Part shown: positions 1 to 6,627 of the stretch, piece by piece
Layout of the letters: the number at the start of each line of letters is the position of its first letter
Position numbering within the stretch: position 1 is the first letter of the stretch
Assembly: GCA_030648695.1 (NCBI GenBank)
Contig: JAUSHG010000025.1
Coordinates: forward strand, 1 to 6,627
Source: a bacterium
Lineage (GTDB): Bacteria; Patescibacteriota; Minisyncoccia; Phycocordibacterales; UBA10002
Reading direction: 5' to 3'
Length of the DNA: 6,627 nt
Notes under the pieces: generated by a model
The model's database searches: none
The model's input: the letters and a program-made list of their open reading frames with translations, nothing else
What the model was told of the DNA's origin: nothing
Translations under genes and position numbers: made by a program

Positions 1-1330
1 CTTTTTCGATGATCCGTTTCGCGCCCTTGACATTGGAGGCGAAGGTGTATTTCACAAGTTTTGCGATAACGAATGGGCGGTAGAGTTCCAGCGCGATGGT
101 TCGCGGCAGGCCGCACTGGTGCAGCTTGAGCTTGGCGCCCACCACAATAACCGAGCGGCCGGAGTAGTCCACGCGCTTGCCGAGCAGGTTCTGGCGGAAG
201 AGACCGCGCTTGCCTTTGAGGTTGTCGGAGAGGGACTTCAGCGGTCTTCGCTGGGCAAGCGAGAGCGGCCCGCCCTGTGAGGCGCCGTGGCGGATGGAGT
301 TGTCTATGAGCGAGTCAACCGCTTCCTGCAGAATTCTTTTTTCATTGCGCAAAATAACATCCGGCGCGTGAATTTCCTTGAGCTTTTTGAGCCGGTTGTT
401 GCGGTTGATGACGCGGCGGTACAGGTCGTTGACATCCGAGGAGGCATATCGCCCGCCGTCAAGCGGCACCATAGGGCGGAGCGCCGGCGGAATGACCGGA
501 ATGCGGGTCAGAAACATCCACTCGGGGCGGATGCCTGCGGCACGCATGGAGCGGATGAGTGAAAGGCGCTTGACGAGACGCTCTCTCTCAAGCGAACGCG
601 CGTCCTCAAGGTCGCCCTCAAGCTCCTCCTGTACCTTTGCAAGGTCCAGATTGGAGCAGAGTTTAAAAATGGCTTCGGCGCCGATGTGTGCCTCAAACAG
701 CGTGCCGTACTTGAGCGAAAAGGCATGGAACGCGATTTCATCAAGCACCGCACCTTCGCGGATGCCCTCAATCTCCTTTTTGGTCAGCGTGTACCGCTCC
801 TTGAGCGCCTCCTTGTCTTTTTCGGCGGTAAGCGCCTTCTGCTTTGCCTTGTACTCGCTTTCAAGGTCCTTCAAAATGCGCTCGCGCTCCTGCGTGGATG
901 CCTTGGTAATCAGATAGCCGGCGAAATAAATCACTTTTTCCAAATCCATGGACGACATGCCGAGCACGAGTCCCATGCGGGACGGCATACTGCGCAAAAA
1001 CCAGATATGCGACACCGGGGTCGCGAGCTCAATGTGCCCCATGCGCTCTCTTCGCACGATGGAACGGGTCAGTTCCACTCCGCACTTTTCGCAGACAATT
1101 CCCTTGTAGCGGACACCGCGGTACTTTCCGCAGTAACATTCATAGTCGCGGTCCGGACCGAAAATGCGCTCGTCAAACAGACCGTTCTTTTCGCTTCGCT
1201 GGGTCCGGTAGTTGATGGTCTCCGGCTTGGTAACCTCGCCGAAAGACCAGCTCAGGATATCATCGGGAGAAGCCAGCCGCAGAAACACGGCATCAAAGTC
1301 ATTCAAATTGGCGATGGTTTTGGATTTCAT
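1..1330 (-). CDS. rpoC: DNA-directed RNA polymerase subunit beta' (RpoC), N-terminal part, cut by the window edge
   Basis: This encodes the beta' subunit of RNA polymerase, which forms the clamp and most of the active-site cleft. About 443 residues are visible, starting MKSKTIANLNDFDAVFLRL. The zinc-binding finger is intact: Cys65, Cys67, Cys80 and Cys83 in the pattern CYCGKY...CEKCGVE. Then come the lid/clamp region (RPEW near 268, VIPPALRPMVPLDGGR near 279-293), the clamp helices (LYRRVINRNNRLKKL, 303-317) and the DNA-binding switch region (RQNLLGKRVDYSGRSVI, 379-395, then LHQCGLP, 403-409). The frame runs off the left edge before the Mg-binding NADFDGD motif. Residues about 143-195 form a highly charged stretch, probably coiled coil, longer than the same place in E. 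coli. An in-frame stop seven codons upstream and no other start make ATG 1330-1328 the only reasonable start. No Shine-Dalgarno is visible. It lies 105 bp downstream of rpoB and is probably cotranscribed with it. Confidence 0.97.
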   Translation of the reverse strand, partial: MKSKTIANLNDFDAVFLRLASPDDILSWSFGEVTKPETINYRTQRSEKNGLFDERIFGPDRDYECYCGKYRGVRYKGIVCEKCGVELTRSIVRRERMGHIELATPVSHIWFLRSMPSRMGLVLGMSSMDLEKVIYFAGYLITKASTQERERILKDLESEYKAKQKALTAEKDKEALKERYTLTKKEIEGIREGAVLDEIAFHAFSLKYGTLFEAHIGAEAIFKLCSNLDLAKVQEELEGDLEDARSLERERLVKRLSLIRSMRAAGIRPEWMFLTRIPVIPPALRPMVPLDGGRYASSDVNDLYRRVINRNNRLKKLKEIHAPDVILRNEKRILQEAVDSLIDNSIRHGASQGGPLSLAQRRPLKSLSDNLKGKRGLFRQNLLGKRVDYSGRSVIVVGAKLKLHQCGLPRTIALELYRPFVIAKLVKYTFASNVKGAKRIIEK

Positions 1331-1435
1331 ACTGAAAGAATTATCAATTTACAATTTACAATTTTCAATCAAGAAATTAATTAAATAATTTTTCAATTGA
1401 GAATTTATTGATAATTGACCATTGATAATTGAAAA
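1331..1435. repeat. AT-rich rpoB-rpoC spacer made of overlapping direct and inverted repeats
   Basis: This spacer is far more AT-rich than the genes on either side. ATTGATAATT occurs twice (1407-1416 and 1421-1430), and its inverse AATTATCAAT lies at 1339-1348, just before the rpoC start. ATTGAAAATT (1428-1437) has its inverse AATTTTCAAT at 1360-1369, and CAATTTA is repeated in tandem near 1345-1358. In the minus-strand transcript the copy next to the rpoC ATG could pair with either upstream copy and cover the translation start. No terminator with a U-tract, no promoter near consensus and no gene is seen here. Similar low-complexity repeats occur between genes in many small genomes, so a specific function is inference only. 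Confidence 0.8.
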
Positions 1436-4690
<3,255 letters not shown>

Positions 4691-4760
4691 ATCTATATAT
4701 AAAGACGGATTAAAACTGACTGATTTTCTTAACGAACGAAGTGAGTTGTAGAAAATCGTC

Positions 4761-4814
4761 ACCCCGTTAAATCGCCGCTTTGCGGCGCCCGCCTCTGGCG
4801 GGTTTTAACGGGGT
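4761..4814. repeat. T-shaped nested palindrome (three-way junction)
   Basis: A perfect 11-bp outer stem, ACCCCGTTAAA (4761-4771) with TTTAACGGGGT (4804-4814), encloses two perfect 6-bp hairpins set back to back: CGCCGC-TTT-GCGGCG (4773-4787) and CCCGCC-TCT-GGCGGG (4788-4802). Only one unpaired base lies at each junction with the outer stem (4772 and 4803), and none lies between the two hairpins. The shape resembles a small viral inverted terminal repeat or a Y-shaped REP-type element. It lies in the rpoB leader, 70 nt before the ATG. The pairing is read directly from the sequence. Whether it is a dispersed repeat, an RNA switch or a protein site cannot be told from this window. Confidence 0.85.
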
Positions 4815-4855
4815 CCTCCCAAATCATAGTCGCTTTGCTTCTTGATTTTGAGGAC
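4813..4855 (-). other. Interrupted stem-loop in the rpoB leader, overlapping the T-shaped element
   Basis: GTCCTC (4813-4818) is complementary to GAGGAC (4850-4855), and inside it AAATCA (4821-4826) is complementary to TGATTT (4843-4848), with small bulges between. The stem shares two bases (4813-4814) with the outer stem of the T-shaped element, so the two either stack or compete slightly at their border. The apical part contains CGCTTTGC. The function is unknown. Confidence 0.45.
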
Positions 4856-4856
4856 G

Positions 4857-4883
4857 CAACAAAACTCCCCTATCCTAGAGGGG
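4857..4883 (-). terminator. Possible attenuator in the rpoB leader
   Basis: CCCCT (4867-4871) pairs with AGGGG (4879-4883), with one mismatch and one further pair inside. In the minus-strand transcript the stem is followed by AG, four Us, G and two Us. The stem is short (5 bp, four of them GC), so it would be a weak intrinsic terminator at best. That suits partial attenuation of rpoBC better than a full stop. On the plus strand a T-run also follows, but six or more bases away. Confidence 0.35.
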
Positions 4884-4957
4884 CCTCATATTTTTCTACG
4901 CTAGTTCTTAATTCGTACTTCGCAAAGCTTCTAGGACCAGTTAACCTTGTAATCCTT

Positions 4958-4976
4958 TCCCCGACCGTGTCGGGGA
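4958..4976 (-). other. Hairpin near the 5' end of the rpoB leader
   Basis: TCCCCGAC (4958-4965) and GTCGGGGA (4969-4976) form a perfect 8-bp stem with a 3-base loop. It begins about 36 nt after the inferred transcription start. No U-tract follows in either direction, so it is not an intrinsic terminator. It could protect the 5' end of the mRNA or nucleate leader folding. Confidence 0.55.
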
Positions 4977-5019
4977 TAGCGCTTTGCACCAAAAACTCAT
5001 TCGTGCGCAGTAGGGAAAC

Positions 5020-5048
5020 AGTATAGCCCACCCCTCTTTTCCTGTCAA
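5020..5048 (-). promoter_or_regulatory. Sigma70 promoter for rpoB-rpoC
   Basis: On the minus strand the -35 box TTGACA (5048-5043) is a perfect consensus match. It is separated by exactly 17 bp (5042-5026) from the -10 box TATACT (5025-5020), a five-of-six match. The expected start is near 5012. It is the best promoter in the window and points at rpoB, as expected for a housekeeping polymerase operon. Confidence 0.85.
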
Positions 5049-5053
5049 CACAT

Positions 5054-5090
5054 CTCCCTTAGTAAAGGGAGCACTGCATTCTTATTGCAG
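5054..5090. promoter_or_regulatory. Two adjacent inverted repeats just upstream of the rpoB -35 box
   Basis: CTCCCTT-AGTA-AAGGGAG (5054-5071) is a perfect 7-bp inverted repeat, and CTGCA-TTCTTAT-TGCAG (5074-5090) is a 5-bp one. Relative to the inferred rpoB start they lie at about -42 to -59 and -62 to -78. That is a usual place for an activator or repressor site between divergent promoters. Read as plus-strand RNA they could instead be hairpins before a pyrimidine-rich tract. No regulator is encoded nearby to match them. Confidence 0.4.
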
Positions 5091-5098
5091 GAGGGTTG

Positions 5099-5141
5099 TT
5101 CTTTTTCCTCCTTCCCTCTTTTCCACCTCTTCTCCTCTTTT
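5099..5141. other. Homopyrimidine tract (43 bases, one purine)
   Basis: On the plus strand every base is C or T except A at 5125. It lies between the two divergent promoters, directly before the purine-rich site AAGGA of the small ORF. Such tracts can bend DNA or form triplex structures, but low-complexity drift is an equally good explanation. No gene is seen in it. Confidence 0.6.
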
Positions 5142-5159
5142 AAGGTCTTTGAAGGAAAA

Positions 5160-5246
5160 ATGAATCCGTACACAAAAGATGCATGCTACAATAATGCTGT
5201 TTTCTCCATTTGTATATTTGTACGGGATTTGTCATTGGTAGTATGA
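5160..5246 (+). CDS. Possible 28-residue upstream ORF overlapping the transporter start
   Basis: ATG 5160 opens a 28-codon frame beginning MNPYTKDACYNN, with a hydrophobic second half (AVFSICIFV). It ends at TGA 5244-5246, which overlaps the transporter's ATG 5243-5245 as ATGA. A purine-rich site (GAAGGA, 5151-5156) lies 3 bases before its ATG, somewhat close but the best ribosome site near any start here, while the transporter ATG itself has none. This layout would allow translational coupling. Against it: 28 stop-free codons arise easily by chance, I recognise no homolog, and the promoter candidate at 5184-5192 would start transcription inside it. Confidence 0.3.
   Translation: MNPYTKDACYNNAVFSICIFVRDLSLVV
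5184..5192 (+). promoter_or_regulatory. Extended -10 promoter candidate for the transporter gene
   Basis: TGC followed by TACAAT (5187-5192) fits the extended -10 pattern TGnTATAAT with one change. No TTGACA-like box is seen 16-18 bp upstream, as is often the case for extended -10 promoters. Transcription would begin near 5199, giving a leader of about 44 nt. It would exclude the start of the small ORF at 5160. Confidence 0.45.
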
Positions 5247-6415
5247 GAAAAATATTCGGCGTAGATAAAAACGTTTTCTTCTTGGGCGTCGTGAGTTTCT
5301 TCAACGACATCTCCGGCCAGATGGTCGTGGCGGCTTTTCCTGCCTTTTTCCAATCCGTACTCAAGAGCGGCGCGGCGGCGCTTGGCATCATTGAAGGCGT
5401 TGCGGAAGGGCTCGCCAACATCGTCAAGGTGTTCTCCGGTTCGCTCTCGGACAAAATAGAGCACCGCAAGGGCTTTGCCATTGCAGGATATATCATCTCC
5501 ACGATTACCCGCCCCCTATACCTCTTTGCCGCGATTCCCGCGCATGTCTTCGGCATCCGCGTGTTTGACCGAATCGGCAAGGGCATCCGCGAGGCGCCGC
5601 GCGATGCGCTCATTTCACTCTCTGTTCCGCGCGAAGAACTGGGTCGTTCATTTGGTTTTCACAGGAGTATGGACGCCTTCGGCTCCATCTTGGGTCCCTT
5701 GGCGGCGTTTTTTATTCTCCGCGCTTTCCCCGGTGATTTCAATACGCTCTTTATGCTCGCCTTTGTGGCAGGTGTCGTCGCTGTGCTCTGCTTTATTTTT
5801 GTCCGTGAAGTGGTGGGCGTGGTAAAGGAGCCGCAGAAACTGAAAGTTCTGCAGAAATATCCTAAAAAATTCAATCTGTTCCTGCTTACCATGACCATTC
5901 TCTCCATCGGCAACATTCCTATTGCCGTGCTTACCCTGCGCACGCAGGAGGTGGGGCTTGATTTGAGTTTTATTCCGCTCTTTTACGCCTTCTACAGCAT
6001 TTCCTTTACGCTATTCGCGCCGTTTGCAGGACGCATGGCGGACAAGCTCGGCGACAAGCGTCTTATTTTCTGGGGGTATGCGCTCATGTGCTTTGGATAC
6101 CTCTTCATCATCTACGACCACACCTTGTTTGCGCTCGCGCTCGGTTTTCTCCTGCTTGGCCTCTCATCCGCCTTTACCGACGGCACCCAGCGCTCCTACA
6201 TCGGCCGGCTCACCAGCCCTGAAATCCGCGGCGGCGCCTACGGCCTCTTCAACGCGGCCATTGGCATTGGCACCATGATAGCGGGTGCGCTCGGCGGTCT
6301 GCTCTGGCAGTACTACAGCTCCACCATCGCGCTCTCGGTTTCAATTTTGATTGTGCTTGGTGGTCTCGTCATTTTCTATCTCAACCGCGGGAGCGGCGAC
6401 GTTTCCCCCGCCTGA
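5243..6415 (+). CDS. Major facilitator superfamily transporter, MJ1317-like
   Basis: A 390-residue inner-membrane protein with about 12 hydrophobic helices in two halves, split by a charged loop near residues 188-210 (VREVVGVVKEPQKLKVLQKYPKK). Motif A appears after helix 2 (SGSLSDKIEHRKG, 65-77) and again in the second half (FAGRMADKLGDKR, 261-273). The stretch DRIGKGIREAPRDALIS (109-125) followed by GFHRSMDAFGSILGP (138-152), and later DGTQRSYIGRL (313-323) and RGGAYGLFNA (329-338), are hallmarks of the MJ1317-like MFS family as I remember it. The family's substrate is not established to my knowledge, so none is claimed; drug or metabolite export is only a common guess. ATG 5243 was chosen because the conserved helix 1 begins shortly after. 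A TTG at 5210 would add 11 unconserved residues. No Shine-Dalgarno is visible. It is divergent from rpoB and convergent with trmD. Confidence 0.9.
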   Translation: MRKIFGVDKNVFFLGVVSFFNDISGQMVVAAFPAFFQSVLKSGAAALGIIEGVAEGLANIVKVFSGSLSDKIEHRKGFAIAGYIISTITRPLYLFAAIPAHVFGIRVFDRIGKGIREAPRDALISLSVPREELGRSFGFHRSMDAFGSILGPLAAFFILRAFPGDFNTLFMLAFVAGVVAVLCFIFVREVVGVVKEPQKLKVLQKYPKKFNLFLLTMTILSIGNIPIAVLTLRTQEVGLDLSFIPLFYAFYSISFTLFAPFAGRMADKLGDKRLIFWGYALMCFGYLFIIYDHTLFALALGFLLLGLSSAFTDGTQRSYIGRLTSPEIRGGAYGLFNAAIGIGTMIAGALGGLLWQYYSSTIALSVSILIVLGGLVIFYLNRGSGDVSPA

Positions 6416-6429
6416 TGTCCTCTCCTCTT

Positions 6430-6448
6430 TTGGGAGCTTAGCTCCCAA
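6430..6448. other. Short hairpin after the transporter stop codon
   Basis: TTGGGAGC (6430-6437) and GCTCCCAA (6441-6448) form a perfect 8-bp stem with a TTA loop, 14 bases after the transporter's stop. No T-run follows on either strand, so it is not a standard intrinsic terminator. It may stabilise the 3' end of the mRNA or help the larger hairpin downstream. Confidence 0.6.
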
Positions 6449-6461
6449 GTCAGTTGCCGCA

Positions 6462-6534
6462 TCCTTATGGGCTAATTCGTGCCTGCCCCGTAGTGAGCTT
6501 CGCTCTACTACTGGGGCGAATTAGCCCATAAGGA
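6462..6534. terminator. 73-nt long hairpin between convergent genes, probable terminator
   Basis: A perfect 18-bp outer stem pairs TCCTTATGGGCTAATTCG (6462-6479) with its complement at 6517-6534. A one-sided 6-base bulge (6480-6485) leads to a 13-bp inner stem: CCCC, GTAGT, GAGC with GCTC, ACTAC, GGGG, broken by single T bulges at 6506 and 6512 and capped by a TTC loop. On the plus strand it is followed by a T-rich stretch (GAACTTATATTTTCTTT), which fits a terminator for the transporter gene. On the minus strand it comes 4 bases after the trmD stop but no U-tract follows. An origin as a palindromic dispersed repeat is also possible. Confidence 0.65.
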
Positions 6535-6538
6535 GAAC

Positions 6539-6627
6539 TTATATTTTCTTTCGTTTCTCCCGCCACGCATCAATCTTGGCATGGTGGCCGGTGAGGAGAA
6601 TTTTGGGCACGCGGAGCTTTTTTCCTT
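6539..6627 (-). CDS. trmD: tRNA (guanine-N1)-methyltransferase (TrmD), C-terminal fragment, cut by the window edge
   Basis: The last 28 codons of a minus-strand gene are visible, ending at TAA 6541-6539. They contain VPKILLTGHHAKIDAWREKR, which matches the conserved C-terminus of TrmD (in E. coli VPEVLLSGNHAEIRRWRRKQ, by memory). TrmD methylates G37 of tRNAs with a G at position 36 using S-adenosylmethionine, preventing +1 frameshifting. Its C-terminal domain contacts the tRNA. The SAM-binding knot and catalytic residues lie outside the window, so intactness cannot be judged. The gene is convergent with the transporter, with the 73-nt hairpin between them. Confidence 0.85.
   Translation of the reverse strand, partial: GKKLRVPKILLTGHHAKIDAWREKRKKI

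Larger units (their letters stand above)
4691..5012 (-). promoter_or_regulatory. Inferred 5' leader of the rpoB mRNA, about 320 nt, structured
   Basis: Transcription from the promoter at 5020-5048 should begin near 5012, leaving about 322 nt before the rpoB ATG. In transcript order it contains an 8-bp hairpin (4976-4958), a terminator-like hairpin with a broken U-tract (4883-4857), an interrupted long stem (4855-4813), the T-shaped nested palindrome (4814-4761) and a 70-nt AT-rich stretch to the start codon. CGCTTTGC occurs three times on the plus strand (4776, 4831, 4980). No ribosomal-protein gene lies directly upstream, so rpoB control may sit in this leader. I recognise no known riboswitch or protein-binding leader. 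Short ORFs of about 20 codons exist but lack good ribosome sites. Confidence 0.6.

Noticed and set aside
378..917. Long plus-strand open frames opposite rpoC and rpoB (for example 378-917, 686-1384, 3644-4300)
   Set aside because: They lie opposite well-conserved coding sequence, have low-complexity Ser/Arg/Ala-rich translations, and have no recognisable domain, so they are antisense shadows.
4761..4814. The T-shaped palindrome as an ordinary intrinsic terminator
   Set aside because: No T-run follows on either strand and the two internal hairpins are not terminator-like.
4941..5000. A 19-codon leader ORF on the minus strand (ATG 5000 to TAA 4941) in the rpoB leader
   Set aside because: No ribosome site, only about 12 nt from the inferred transcript start, and no codon run or other sign of an attenuator peptide.
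4815..5012. A tRNA, CRISPR array or other structured RNA gene in the rpoB leader
   Set aside because: No cloverleaf with a T-loop sequence and no regularly spaced repeats. The hairpins there are unconnected and best treated as leader structure.
5210..5242. TTG start for the transporter at 5210
   Set aside because: It adds 11 residues with no family resemblance and has no ribosome site. The ATG at 5243 directly precedes the conserved helix 1 region.
5659..5943. Minus-strand frames opposite the transporter gene
   Set aside because: They are shadows of the MFS gene, with no start signals or domain features of their own.

Overview
The window looks like chromosomal core-genome DNA of a bacterium from the Candidate Phyla Radiation (Patescibacteria), most likely of the Parcubacteria/Paceibacteria type. 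The basis is the compact 1084-residue RpoB without large lineage inserts, the style of RpoB and RpoC, weak or absent Shine-Dalgarno sites, and GC-moderate genes separated by very AT-rich or palindromic spacers. The lineage is inferred from remembered family resemblance, not from a search.

Layout. From 1 to 4690 the minus strand carries rpoB followed by rpoC (RNA polymerase beta and beta' subunits). rpoC starts at 1330 and is cut by the window edge at about residue 443, before the catalytic NADFDGD motif. The 105-bp rpoB-rpoC spacer (1331-1435) is strikingly AT-rich and built of overlapping direct and inverted repeats. From 4691 to about 5242 lies a divergent intergenic region. It holds a near-consensus sigma70 promoter reading towards rpoB (TTGACA, 17-bp spacer, TATACT) and an inferred rpoB leader of about 320 nt with several hairpins. 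One of these is a symmetric T-shaped nested palindrome. The other strand has an extended -10 promoter candidate and a possible 28-codon upstream ORF that overlaps the next gene by ATGA. From 5243 to 6415 the plus strand encodes a 390-residue major facilitator transporter of the MJ1317-like type. From 6416 to 6538 there are two inverted repeats, the second a 73-nt long hairpin. From 6539 to the right edge is the 3' end of a minus-strand gene whose 28 visible codons read as the C-terminus of TrmD (tRNA guanine-N1 methyltransferase).

How it fits together. rpoB and rpoC are almost certainly one transcription unit driven by the promoter at 5020-5048. No rplJ/rplL lies directly upstream, so control that is often exerted in a ribosomal-protein leader could here sit in the rpoB leader itself. 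The transporter gene is divergent from rpoB and convergent with trmD, and the long hairpin between the latter two is well placed to end transcription. No accessory, defence or mobile gene system is visible. The unusual material is in the non-coding DNA, in natural substitutions in the rifampicin pocket of RpoB, and in the translation starts.
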